Of a stretch of DNA of 64,000 nt, positions 52,356 to 60,996 are shown in pieces (positions within the stretch are counted from its first letter, which is position 1; every line of letters begins with the position of its first letter). The notes beneath the pieces are model-generated. The model saw nothing but the letters and a program-made list of their open reading frames with translations. It was not told the origin of the DNA and searched no databases. Position numbers and translations under genes: made by a program. The DNA is from Burkholderia sp. Ac-20365 (GTDB lineage: Bacteria; Pseudomonadota; Gammaproteobacteria; Burkholderiales; Burkholderiaceae), in the NCBI RefSeq assembly GCF_017104715.1, contig NZ_JAAGPI010000015.1, forward strand, positions 1-64,000, written 5' to 3'.

Positions 52356-53968
52356 TGGCAAAGCCGCTATTGGAAATCGATCGTCTGTCGGTTCGGTTTG
52401 GCGAGCAAAGCGAAAAGCTCGTCGTCGATGAACTCAGCCTGAGTGTGGCGGCGGGTGAGCGCGTGGCGCTAGTGGGCGAGTCAGGTTCGGGCAAGAGCGT
52501 GACGGCGTTATCCGTTTTAAGGCTCGTCGAGCAGGCGAAGACGAGCGGACGCATCATGCTGGATGGCGAAGATCTGCTGGAGAAGACAGAACAGCAGATG
52601 CGCGGCATACGCGGCGCGGATGTCGCGATGGTCTTTCAGGAACCGATGACTGCGCTGAATCCGCTCTTTACCATCGGTCAGCAGATTGCCGAAAGCCTGC
52701 GCCTGCATGAAGGATTGCGCGCCAACGCGGCGCGGGCGCGCGGCATCGAACTGCTGGCCCGCACGGGTATTCCAGAACCGGAAAGGCGCATCGACAGCTA
52801 CCCGCATCAGCTATCGGGCGGCCAGCGCCAACGCGCGATGATCGCGATGGCGCTCGCCTGCAAGCCACGTCTGTTGTTAGCCGATGAACCGACCACCGCA
52901 CTCGACGTGACGGTGCGCCGTCAGATCGTCGATCTGCTGATCGAACTGCAGGAACAGGAAGCCGCGCAGCATGGCATGGCTGTGCTGCTGATCACGCATG
53001 ACCTGAACCTCGTACGGCACTTTGCGCAGCGCGTCGCGGTGATGGAAAAGGGCGTGCTCGTCGAAAGCGGCTCAACGGAACAACTGTTCGACGCGCCGCG
53101 TCATCCTTATACGCAACGGTTGCTGGCGAGCGAGCCGCAACGGCAGGTCGAGCCGGTGGCGTCGAATGCAAAACGTGTGATGGAAGTGCAAGGGCTCTCC
53201 GTCGATTACACGGCGAGCGGCCTGTTCAAACGGAGCGCCTTTCGCGCATTGCATGGTATCGATCTTTCGCTACGGCATGGCGAGACCCTGGGTGTGGTCG
53301 GCGAATCGGGTTCGGGTAAGTCGACGCTCGCCGCGACACTGCTCGGCCTGCAAACGCCCGCAGCGGGCAGCGTGCATATCGACGGCTTGCCCTTGTCGAC
53401 GTTGCGCACGACGTCTTCGCGCAAGTCGCTATACGCAAAGCTGCAAGTCGTGTTTCAGGATCCGTTCGGCTCGCTGTCTCCTCGCATGACGGTCGAGCAG
53501 ATCATCGGCGAAGGCTTGCGCGTGCATCGTCCGGAGCTGGATACGCATGCGCGCCGCGAGCGCGTCGCGGCGCTGTTGCAGGAAGTCGGCATGCCTTGGG
53601 ATGTGATGTTGCGCTATCCGCAGGAGTTCTCGGGCGGGCAGCGGCAGCGCATTGCGATTGCGCGTGCGCTGGCTGTCGAACCGGAGATACTCATTCTCGA
53701 CGAACCGACGAGCGCACTGGATGTGTCGATTCAAAAGCAGGTATTGAGTCTCCTCGCGAATCTGCAGAAGAACCGCAGCCTGAGTTATCTGTTCATCACG
53801 CACGACCTGGCTGTGATTCGCGCGATGGCGCATCGCGTGGTCGTGATGAAATCGGGGCATATCGTCGAAACGGGTGAAACGTCTGATGTACTCGATACAC
53901 CGACGCATCCGTACACCCGCAATTTCGTTGCCGCTTCAATGATCTCCACGAGGGGTGTCGAGGTATGA
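52352..53968 (+). CDS. yejF: Peptide ABC transporter ATPase YejF (double cassette)
   Basis: YejF (538 residues) carries two ABC ATPase units in one chain. The first has Walker A GESGSGKS, signature LSGGQRQRAMIAMAL and Walker B LLLADEPTTALD. The second has GESGSGKST, FSGGQRQRIAIARAL and LILDEPTSALD. Each has a following ITHDL H-loop. Start ATG at 52352 follows GGAG by 5 bp; 52355 is an adjacent alternative. It ends the yej operon. Confidence 0.95.
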   Translation: MMAKPLLEIDRLSVRFGEQSEKLVVDELSLSVAAGERVALVGESGSGKSVTALSVLRLVEQAKTSGRIMLDGEDLLEKTEQQMRGIRGADVAMVFQEPMTALNPLFTIGQQIAESLRLHEGLRANAARARGIELLARTGIPEPERRIDSYPHQLSGGQRQRAMIAMALACKPRLLLADEPTTALDVTVRRQIVDLLIELQEQEAAQHGMAVLLITHDLNLVRHFAQRVAVMEKGVLVESGSTEQLFDAPRHPYTQRLLASEPQRQVEPVASNAKRVMEVQGLSVDYTASGLFKRSAFRALHGIDLSLRHGETLGVVGESGSGKSTLAATLLGLQTPAAGSVHIDGLPLSTLRTTSSRKSLYAKLQVVFQDPFGSLSPRMTVEQIIGEGLRVHRPELDTHARRERVAALLQEVGMPWDVMLRYPQEFSGGQRQRIAIARALAVEPEILILDEPTSALDVSIQKQVLSLLANLQKNRSLSYLFITHDLAVIRAMAHRVVVMKSGHIVETGETSDVLDTPTHPYTRNFVAASMISTRGVEV

Positions 53969-53981
53969 CTCGCGCTCAATC

Positions 53982-54032
53982 ATACGATGGTATCGAACGC
54001 TCACGCCATGGTATGCGCTAATACCATGGTAT
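53982..54032. promoter_or_regulatory. Palindromic operator-like cluster upstream of the VOC gene
   Basis: ATACGATGGTAT (53982-53993) and the perfect palindrome ATACCATGGTAT (54021-54032) repeat the same 12-bp pattern 39 bp apart. A further half CCATGGTAT at 54006-54014 forms a 9-bp inverted repeat with 54021-54029 (spacer GCGCTA). They lie between yejF and the VOC gene. A repressor binding site is inferred. Confidence 0.5.
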
Positions 54033-54122
54033 GAGCGACATTTCGCTGCTCTCGCGACTACATTGCATTCCGGTAGCGCGCTATTTGCGCTCATCGACTT
54101 CACTGTGTCCACGGAGCAAGCC

Positions 54123-54647
54123 ATGAGCATCAGTTTCGACATGAAGCTGGAAATCGTCGTCATTCCCGTTTCGGACGTTGATCGCGCGAAGCGATTTTAT
54201 GGCGAGCTGGGATGGCGGCTCGATCTCGACTTTACATCCAGCGAGGGCGACTATCGCGTGATCCAGTTCACGCCGCCCGGTTCCGGATGCTCGATCATGT
54301 TCGGCAAGAACATGACGCCCGCTGCACCGGGTTCCATTCGCGGGCTTCACCTCGTCGTGTCGGATCTCGAAGCTGCAAGAAACGAACTGATGCGGCGTGG
54401 CATCGAGGTGAGCCAGCCGTTTCACGACGTGGGCGGTGTGTTCCATCATGCCGATGGGAAGTGCGTGGAAAGCAGCCTCAATCCGGACAGAAAGAGCTAC
54501 GCATCCTATGCGTCGTTCAGCGATCCCGATGGCAACGGCTGGTTGATGCAGGAAGTGACAGCGCGTCTGTCGGCGGATCTGAAACTGGATGACCCGCGAT
54601 TCACTCGCGAAGTGCTCGCGGCAATTCATGGCGGGGCGCCGGCGTGA
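54123..54647 (+). CDS. VOC (glyoxalase/bleomycin resistance) family protein
   Basis: This 174-residue protein has two beta-alpha-beta-beta-beta modules of the vicinal oxygen chelate fold (LEIVVIPVSDVDRAKRFYGELGWRLD and GLHLVVSDLEAARNELMRRGIEV, then FSDPDGNGWLMQEV). VOC enzymes include glyoxalases, dioxygenases and antibiotic-binding proteins; the function is not assigned. The start at 54123 follows GGAG. A palindromic operator-like cluster precedes it, suggesting tight regulation. Confidence 0.88.
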   Translation: MSISFDMKLEIVVIPVSDVDRAKRFYGELGWRLDLDFTSSEGDYRVIQFTPPGSGCSIMFGKNMTPAAPGSIRGLHLVVSDLEAARNELMRRGIEVSQPFHDVGGVFHHADGKCVESSLNPDRKSYASYASFSDPDGNGWLMQEVTARLSADLKLDDPRFTREVLAAIHGGAPA

Positions 54648-54723
54648 CGCCGCCGAAAGAGAACAAAAAGCGGCGCGAGTGACGTTATGATGCCGGTTTC
54701 CACTACGCCCGCGATGGCCGGCC

Positions 54724-55737
54724 ATGTCGTCACCGAATCCGCCTCGCCCAGACAATCGTATCGACGCAGGCTTGCATGATCTGCGCGTTACGCGCTACGG
54801 CTTTCTGCTGCTGGAGAACTTTTCGCTGATTGCGTTGGGCACAGCCGTGGATCCGCTGCGGATCGCGAACATGCTCGTCGAACGAAAAGTGTACGAGTAC
54901 CAGCTGATCGGCGAGGGCGCGGAGTACGTGTCGTCGAGCGACGGAATTCGTGTGATGCCCGATACGTCGATGGCGGAAGCGGGCAAATTCGACGCGGTGT
55001 TCGTGGTGGGTCCCAATCCGATTCCGCGCAAGGGAATTGGCGGCGTGATGGACTGGCTGCGCTTGCAGGCCCGCCAGGGCATAGCGCTCGGCGGGCTTGA
55101 TACGGGCAGCTACTTTCTCGCGCGCGCGGGTCTTCTGAATGGATATCGATGCACGATTCACTGGGAAGACCAGGACGTGCTGCTCGAGCAATTCCCCAAG
55201 CTGACGGTGTCCAACCGGCTCTATGAAGTCGATCGCGACCGTTATACCTGCAGTGGCGGCGTCGCACCGCTCGATCTGATGGTGCATCTGCTCGGCATGC
55301 CGCCCGGCAGTCATTCGCTCGCCGCACGCGTGCTCGAACTGCTCGTCGCCGAGCGGCGCACGCACGAACAGCGTCAGGTCACATCGTTGCGCCGTTACAT
55401 CGGCCCGGAACACGAGAAACTGGACGAGGCGTTACAGGTGATGGAGAGCAACGTCGAGGAGACGCTGACGGTTGCTGAAATCGCCTCCTTTCTCGATGTC
55501 TCGCAGCGGCAACTCGAACGCTGGTTCCAGGAGCGGCTCGGCAAGACGCCCGCGCAGGCGTATCTGGAGATTCGCCTGTTGCGTGCGAGACAGTTGCTTT
55601 ACCGCACTGCGAAGCCCCTGGAAGAGGTATGCGCGCGCACCGGCTTCGCGTCGCTCACGCACTTTTCGACCCGCTATAAGGCGCAGTTCAACATCTCGCC
55701 GATGGCCGACCGCCGGCGCTACCAGATGGCGCTCTGA
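54724..55737 (+). CDS. GlxA/GbdR-type AraC transcriptional regulator
   Basis: This 337-residue regulator combines a DJ-1/PfpI-like sensor domain and a C-terminal AraC helix-turn-helix pair (LTVAEIASFLDVSQRQLERWFQERLGKTPAQAYLEIRLLRAR). At the sensor elbow, where many family members have Cys, it has Asp (LGGLDTGSYFLARAG), as in the betaine/carnitine/sarcosine regulators GbdR, CdhR and SouR. It lies just upstream of the creatinase operon, whose product is sarcosine. It is the best candidate to bind the boxes at 55761 and 60890; this is inference. Confidence 0.88.
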   Translation: MSSPNPPRPDNRIDAGLHDLRVTRYGFLLLENFSLIALGTAVDPLRIANMLVERKVYEYQLIGEGAEYVSSSDGIRVMPDTSMAEAGKFDAVFVVGPNPIPRKGIGGVMDWLRLQARQGIALGGLDTGSYFLARAGLLNGYRCTIHWEDQDVLLEQFPKLTVSNRLYEVDRDRYTCSGGVAPLDLMVHLLGMPPGSHSLAARVLELLVAERRTHEQRQVTSLRRYIGPEHEKLDEALQVMESNVEETLTVAEIASFLDVSQRQLERWFQERLGKTPAQAYLEIRLLRARQLLYRTAKPLEEVCARTGFASLTHFSTRYKAQFNISPMADRRRYQMAL

Positions 55738-55760
55738 GCCTTTCCTGACAGGCTGATGGT

Positions 55761-55816
55761 GGTTAACCCTCGATGTCGAAAATAGAAAGTCAGACGTCGC
55801 ATATAAAAATATTCGA
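55761..55816 (+). promoter_or_regulatory. Upstream box 1 of the creatinine regulon
   Basis: This box contains GGTTAACCC, CGATGTCGAAAATAGAAAGT (55771-55790) and AAATATTCGA (55807-55816). The same three blocks in the same order and spacing occur at 60890-60945. It lies 60 bp upstream of the creatinase start. Confidence 0.6.
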
Positions 55817-55876
55817 AACCCTCAGGCTCATAACATTCGCTCACTTCCACTGGATTTATCACGAGGAGTCGAACGC

Positions 55877-57088
55877 ATGAAACTGGAGAACCTGATCCGT
55901 ATCGAGAACGGCGAGAAAGTGAAGCACACCTTCTCCGATGCCGAATATGCTGGCCGTCAAGGCCGCCTGCGCGAGCTGATGGCGCGCGAAAACATCGACG
56001 CCGTACTCTTCACGTCATATCACAACATCAACTACTACGCGGATTTTCTCTACTGCTCATTCGGCCGCAAATATGGGCTGGTCGTGACGGCAAGGAAAGT
56101 CGTGTCGATTTCAGCGAATATCGACGGCGGTCAACCGTGGCGTCGCACGGTTGGTGACTACAACGTGGTCTATACCGACTGGCAGCGCGACAACTTCTTC
56201 CGCGCGGTGCAGGGCGAGATCGACAACAAGGGCCGCGTGGGCGTCGAATTCGACCAGGTGCCGGTCGAAGTGCTGAGCAAGCTGAAGGCGGCGCTGCCGT
56301 CCGTCGAATTCGTCGATATCAGCGCGCAGACGATGCGCATGCGCATGATCAAATCGGCGGAAGAAATCGAAGTCATCAAGCACGGCGCGAACGTGTGCGA
56401 CGTGGGCGGCGCGGCACTCGCGGCAGCCGTGCACGAAGGCGTGCCTGAGCACGAAGTGGCGCTCGCCTCGACGCAAGCGATGGTGCGCGAGATCGCGCGA
56501 CGCTTTCCCGATTCGGAACTGATGGATACGTGGACGTGGTTCCAGTCCGGCATCAACACCGACGGCGCGCACAACCCTGTGACGACGCGCAAGGTGCAAA
56601 AGGGCGACATCCTGAGCCTGAACTGCTTTTCGATGATTGCCGGCTACTACACGGCACTCGAACGCACGATGTTCTTCGACCACTGTTCGGACGAGCATCT
56701 GCGTCTGTGGAAGGTCAACGTCGAAGTGCACGAAGCAGGGCTCAAGCTTATCAAGCCGGGTGCGCGTTGCTGCGATATCGCGAATGAACTGAACAAGATC
56801 TACGCCGAGTATGGTTTGCTGAAGTACCGCACCTTCGGCTACGGCCACTCGTTTGGCGTGTTGTCGCACTACTACGGCCGCGAAGCGGGTCTCGAGTTGC
56901 GCGAGGACATCGAGACGGTGCTGGAGCCGAACATGGTTGTGTCGATGGAACCAATGATCATGCTGCCGGAAGGAATGCCGGGCGCGGGCGGCTACCGCGA
57001 GCACGACATTCTCGTGATCGGCGAAAAGAACGCGACGAATATCACCGGCTTCCCGTACGGACCGGAGCACAACATCATCGGAGCTTGA
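55877..57088 (+). CDS. Creatinase (creatine amidinohydrolase)
   Basis: Creatinase hydrolyses creatine to sarcosine and urea. The protein is 403 residues, the same length as the Pseudomonas putida enzyme, and the catalytic His232 falls at the same number (GINTDGAHNPVTTRK). The pita-bread fold C-terminal domain is clear (FGYGHSFGVLSHYYGREAG, EPNMVVSMEPMIMLPEG) without the metal ligands of aminopeptidases. GAGGAG precedes the ATG. It heads an operon with glyA, creatininase and an NCS1 permease, 60 bp after box 1. Confidence 0.93.
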   Translation: MKLENLIRIENGEKVKHTFSDAEYAGRQGRLRELMARENIDAVLFTSYHNINYYADFLYCSFGRKYGLVVTARKVVSISANIDGGQPWRRTVGDYNVVYTDWQRDNFFRAVQGEIDNKGRVGVEFDQVPVEVLSKLKAALPSVEFVDISAQTMRMRMIKSAEEIEVIKHGANVCDVGGAALAAAVHEGVPEHEVALASTQAMVREIARRFPDSELMDTWTWFQSGINTDGAHNPVTTRKVQKGDILSLNCFSMIAGYYTALERTMFFDHCSDEHLRLWKVNVEVHEAGLKLIKPGARCCDIANELNKIYAEYGLLKYRTFGYGHSFGVLSHYYGREAGLELREDIETVLEPNMVVSMEPMIMLPEGMPGAGGYREHDILVIGEKNATNITGFPYGPEHNIIGA

Positions 57089-57154
57089 CGGCTCGTGTTT
57101 GAAGGCCTGCGGCGAAAGCCGCAGGTAATCCAATGTGCCGAGGAGGCTTGATTC

Positions 57155-58414
57155 ATGTTTTCGAAGGAACAGACGATCGCGGGTTTTGATCCCGAGCTGT
57201 CAGCCGCAATGCAAGGTGAGAAGCAACGGCAGGAAGATCATATTGAGCTGATCGCATCGGAAAACTATGCGAGTCCGCGTGTGCTCGAAGCGCAGGGTTC
57301 GGTGCTCACCAACAAGTACGCGGAAGGGTATCCCGGCAAGCGCTATTACGGCGGCTGCGAGCATGTCGATGTGGTCGAATCGCTCGCTATCGAACGGGCG
57401 AAGCAGCTTTTTGGCGCTGCGTATGCAAACGTGCAGCCGCATAGCGGATCGCAGGCCAATGCGGCCGTGTATCTTGCGCTGCTCGCGCCGGGCGACAAGA
57501 TTCTCGGTATGAGCCTCGCGCATGGCGGTCATCTGACGCACGGCGCGAAAGTGTCGTTCTCGGGCAAGGTGTTCAATGCTGTGCAGTACGGAATCAATGC
57601 GCAGACGGGTCTGATCGATTACGACGAAGTCGAACGGCTTGCGCTTGAGCATCAGCCGAAAATGATCGTGGCGGGCTTCTCCGCGTATTCGCGCGTGCTG
57701 GACTTCGCACGTTTTCGTGAGATCGCGGATCGTATCGGCGCGTTGCTTTTCGTCGATATGGCGCACGTTGCGGGACTCGTTGCTGCCGGCCTCTATCCGA
57801 ACCCGATTCCGTTCGCGGATGTCGTGACAACGACCACGCACAAGACGCTGCGCGGTCCGCGCGGCGGCCTGATACTCGCGCGCGCGAACGAAGCGATCGA
57901 AAAGAAGCTCAATGCGATGGTCTTTCCGGGCACGCAAGGCGGACCGTTGATGCATGTGATCGCCGCCAAGGCCGTCGCGTTCCGCGAAGCGCTCGGGGCA
58001 GATTTCACCATCTATCAGAGGCGGACGCTCGCAAATGCGCGCGCGATGGTAGGGGTTTTCATCGAACGCGGTTATAAGGTGGTATCGGGCGGCACGGACG
58101 ATCATCTGTTTCTCGTGGACCTGGCCGACAAGGGCATCACGGGAAAGGACGCAGATGCCGCACTCGGCCGTGCGCATATCACCGTCAACAAGAACGCGGT
58201 ACCGAACGATCCGCAATCGCCATTCGTGACGAGCGGCATTCGCATCGGCACACCGGCCATTACGACGCGCGGCTTCGACGAAGACGATGCGAAGCTGACG
58301 GCGTCGCTCGTGTGCGATGTGCTGGATCGTCTGGGCGATGCGCAGACCGAGGCCCGCGTACGTGAGCAGGTGGCGCAGATGTGTGCGCGGCTGCCGGTGT
58401 ATCGCGGGCTTTGA
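57155..58414 (+). CDS. glyA: Serine hydroxymethyltransferase (accessory copy)
   Basis: SHMT (419 residues) converts glycine plus methylene-tetrahydrofolate to serine. The PLP lysine is Lys230 in TTTTHKTLRGPRGG. Other signatures: IELIASENYASPRVLEAQGS and YYGGCEHVDVVE. Its place among creatinine genes suggests it consumes glycine and the C1 unit released from sarcosine. A housekeeping glyA is probably elsewhere. GAGGAGG precedes the ATG. Confidence 0.94.
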   Translation: MFSKEQTIAGFDPELSAAMQGEKQRQEDHIELIASENYASPRVLEAQGSVLTNKYAEGYPGKRYYGGCEHVDVVESLAIERAKQLFGAAYANVQPHSGSQANAAVYLALLAPGDKILGMSLAHGGHLTHGAKVSFSGKVFNAVQYGINAQTGLIDYDEVERLALEHQPKMIVAGFSAYSRVLDFARFREIADRIGALLFVDMAHVAGLVAAGLYPNPIPFADVVTTTTHKTLRGPRGGLILARANEAIEKKLNAMVFPGTQGGPLMHVIAAKAVAFREALGADFTIYQRRTLANARAMVGVFIERGYKVVSGGTDDHLFLVDLADKGITGKDADAALGRAHITVNKNAVPNDPQSPFVTSGIRIGTPAITTRGFDEDDAKLTASLVCDVLDRLGDAQTEARVREQVAQMCARLPVYRGL

Positions 58415-58477
58415 GCGCGTGGCCGGGGCATATCGACGTGTAGCGACCAGAATGATTACGAAGACGAGGAGAATCAA

Positions 58478-59272
58478 ATGAAGCAAAGCGTAGTAATAGG
58501 AGAGCTTGCGGCGCCGGACTACGCGCGCCGTATCGGCGATGGCTGGCCGGTGCTGATACCCCTCGGCGCGCTCGAACAGCATGGCCCGCATATGTCGATG
58601 AACCCGGATGTGTTGCTGCCGACCGCAATTGGCGTTGCTGTCGCGCAGAACATCGATGCGCTCGTCGCGCCGGCCATTGCATATGGCTACAAGTCGCAGC
58701 AAAAGAGCGGCGGCGGTAATCATCTGTGCGGCACGACGAGTCTCGACGGCCACACGCTGTCGTCGACGATCAAGGACATCCTCAAGGAATTCTCCCGCCA
58801 CGGCGCGCGCAAGGTCTGTCTGATCAACGGCCACTTCGAAAACTCGATGTTCGCTGTCGAAGGGATCGATCTGGCGTTGCGGGAATTGCGCTGGGAAGGT
58901 ATTCACGATCTTCAGGTCGTGTTGCTGTCGTACTGGGACTTCGTGACCGAAGAGACAATCGCGCGCATTTATCCGGAAGGGTTCCCCGGCTGGGCCGTCG
59001 AGCACGGCGGCGTACTGGAGACGTCGCTGATGCTGCATCTGCATCCACATCTGGTCGATCTGTCGAAAGTGCCCACGCACGCAGCGGCAACGTTTCCGCC
59101 TTATGACGTGTTCCCGACGATACCGGAATGGACGCCCGCATCGGGTTGTCTTTCTTCTGCAGCCGCCGCCACGGCGGAGAAGGGCAAATTGCTGTTCGAC
59201 GTCTGCGTGGAAGGCATGTCGCAGGCACTGGGCGAAGCCTGGCAAGCGCGTGCGAAAGCATCGCAAGCCTGA
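58478..59272 (+). CDS. Creatininase (creatinine amidohydrolase)
   Basis: Creatininase opens creatinine to creatine. The metal-binding residues of the family are visible: Glu33 and His35 (ALEQHGPHMSMNPD), Asp44, His119 and Glu121 (LINGHFENS). The 264-residue length is normal. GAGGAGA lies 6 bp before the ATG. It provides creatine for the creatinase upstream. It is followed by a permease gene after 17 bp. Confidence 0.92.
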   Translation: MKQSVVIGELAAPDYARRIGDGWPVLIPLGALEQHGPHMSMNPDVLLPTAIGVAVAQNIDALVAPAIAYGYKSQQKSGGGNHLCGTTSLDGHTLSSTIKDILKEFSRHGARKVCLINGHFENSMFAVEGIDLALRELRWEGIHDLQVVLLSYWDFVTEETIARIYPEGFPGWAVEHGGVLETSLMLHLHPHLVDLSKVPTHAAATFPPYDVFPTIPEWTPASGCLSSAAAATAEKGKLLFDVCVEGMSQALGEAWQARAKASQA

Positions 59273-59289
59273 GAACCGAGGGGAAAGCC

Positions 59290-60765
59290 ATGAGCACGCA
59301 TCAGAGCAGTCACTCGCGACACGAAGTGGACGCCGACAAGGCGTGGAGCATCGAGCAGCATGCAATCGATCCGATTCCCCGTGAGGACCGGCATGGCACA
59401 CCCGCCGAACTCTTCAAGATGTGGATCGGCGCCAATACGAACTATGTAGTCGTGGTCACGGGCGCACTGGCGCTGTCACAAGGCCTGTCGTTGTGGCAGG
59501 CACTGCTGGCCATTCTGGTGGGCAACCTGTTCGGCTGTTTCGTGCTCGGCCTGACAACAATCATGGGGCCGAAAACGGGGACGTCCGGCATCATGACGTC
59601 GCGAAGTTCTTTCGGTCAGCTCGGTTCATTTCTACCAAAGGCAGTGAGTTTGATATCGGCGTTGAGCTGGTTCTCGATCAACTCCGTAGTCGCCACGCAG
59701 GCACTCGAAACACTGTTGAAAATGGGCGGTTTTCATAGCCATGCAGTGGTCTGGGTATCGCTTGCAATCATTCTCGCCGCGGAGATCATATTGGCGATCT
59801 TCGGTCACGCGACCATCATCGCGGCGGAAAAATGGATTGCCGTGGTTCTCGCAGTGCTTTTCGCAGGGCTCGCAGCATTTGTATTGCCGCATTCGAGTCT
59901 CGCTCTTGCTTCACAGGTCAATCATGGTGGCGGCTCGTTCAGTACATGGCTGATCGCAATGGGTATCGTGTTCTCGTACCCGATTGGCTGGGCGAACTTT
60001 GCATCGGACTACAGCCGCTATTTCCCTGCGGAGACCAGCTGGAAAAAGATCGTGCTTGCGGCAGGCGGTGGCCAGTTCGTTGCGCTGATGTTCTGCGAAG
60101 TGATCGGCGTGCTGTTCGCCACGGCGCTCGGCGGTTCGCTTGGCGACGATCCCGTCAGTCAGTTGTCGCGCTTCCTGCCGACGTGGTTTATCGTGCCTTT
60201 GCTGTTCGCGATCATTCTGGGCGGGATTGCGGCCAATGTGCCGAATGGTTATACGGCAGGTCTCGGGTTGCTTGCGCTGCGCATTCCAATCAACCGCATT
60301 ACGTCGCTTGCGATCATCGCGCTGTTCACGCTGACGTTCCGTGTCGTTACCGTGTTCTACGGCCAGTTCTTCGACATGTACCAGGTCTTTCTGAACTACA
60401 TGGTGTTCTGGACTGCACCCTGGGCCGCGATCGTTGTCGTCGATTACTTCATGCGCGGCGGCCGCTATCGCGCCGACGACTGGATGAAGTGGGGCAGCGG
60501 CGCGTACTGGTACACGGGCGGCATCTTCTGGCCAGGCATGATTGCGTGGATGTTGGGCATCATTGCTTCGATCGTATTCTCTAACTCGCCGACTTACGCG
60601 AGCCCGTTGATGCGCGACTATCTCGGCTGGGGTGATCTGAGTTTCGAGTTCTCCCTGCTGACGGGCGGTATTGCGTACTACCTGCTTGCGCGCCGACATC
60701 CGCTTTTCCACACTTCATCGTCTAACGATCGCCTGCAAGGCGACGTGCACTCCAGCTCGATCTGA
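59290..60765 (+). CDS. NCS1-family permease (CodB-like), probable creatinine importer
   Basis: This 491-residue membrane protein has about 12 helices and the NCS1 pattern (FKMWIGANTNYVVVVTGALAL, FGQLGSFLPKAVSLISALSWF, GWANFASDYSRYFP, APWAAIVVVDYF). NCS1 carriers move cytosine, hydantoins, purines or allantoin with H+ or Na+. Creatinine is a small ring of similar shape, and the gene is in the creatininase operon, so creatinine uptake is inferred. The GGGGAAA site supports the ATG at 59290. Confidence 0.88.
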   Translation: MSTHQSSHSRHEVDADKAWSIEQHAIDPIPREDRHGTPAELFKMWIGANTNYVVVVTGALALSQGLSLWQALLAILVGNLFGCFVLGLTTIMGPKTGTSGIMTSRSSFGQLGSFLPKAVSLISALSWFSINSVVATQALETLLKMGGFHSHAVVWVSLAIILAAEIILAIFGHATIIAAEKWIAVVLAVLFAGLAAFVLPHSSLALASQVNHGGGSFSTWLIAMGIVFSYPIGWANFASDYSRYFPAETSWKKIVLAAGGGQFVALMFCEVIGVLFATALGGSLGDDPVSQLSRFLPTWFIVPLLFAIILGGIAANVPNGYTAGLGLLALRIPINRITSLAIIALFTLTFRVVTVFYGQFFDMYQVFLNYMVFWTAPWAAIVVVDYFMRGGRYRADDWMKWGSGAYWYTGGIFWPGMIAWMLGIIASIVFSNSPTYASPLMRDYLGWGDLSFEFSLLTGGIAYYLLARRHPLFHTSSSNDRLQGDVHSSSI

Positions 60766-60783
60766 TTCATATCGTCCGAGGTT

Positions 60784-60836
60784 GCCCGTTGTATTCGCTG
60801 CGTCACATGACGCTAGCGGATACAGCGGGCTTTTTT
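60784..60836 (+). terminator. Strong intrinsic terminator of the creatinine operon
   Basis: A long imperfect hairpin (arms GCCCGTTGTATTCGCT and its near-complement, tip GTCACATGAC) is followed by TTTTTT. It starts 19 bp after the permease stop. Confidence 0.92.
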
Positions 60837-60889
60837 GCGTTTACGCCGTTCCGGTTCCTGTTTTAAGGCATGAAATCGCGCGTCGCTAA

Positions 60890-60945
60890 GGTATACCCGC
60901 GATGTCGAAAACAGAAAGTGTCGTGACGGGATCGGAAATCTTCGA
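60890..60945 (+). promoter_or_regulatory. Upstream box 2 of the creatinine regulon
   Basis: GGTATACCC, CGATGTCGAAAACAGAAAGT (60900-60919) and AAATCTTCGA (60936-60945) match box 1 at 55761: 19 of 20 bases in the core, 9 of 10 in the distal block, identical spacing. It lies 51 bp upstream of the MFS gene, just after the terminator at 60784. Confidence 0.6.
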
Positions 60946-60996
60946 TGTTTATGGACTTCTACCATGCACTCAAACCTTCCTGTCTGGAGAGAGTCT

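Noticed and set aside
57200..59401. 733-codon minus-strand frame over glyA and creatininase
   Set aside because: Antisense shadow; both plus-strand genes have intact catalytic residues and ribosome sites.
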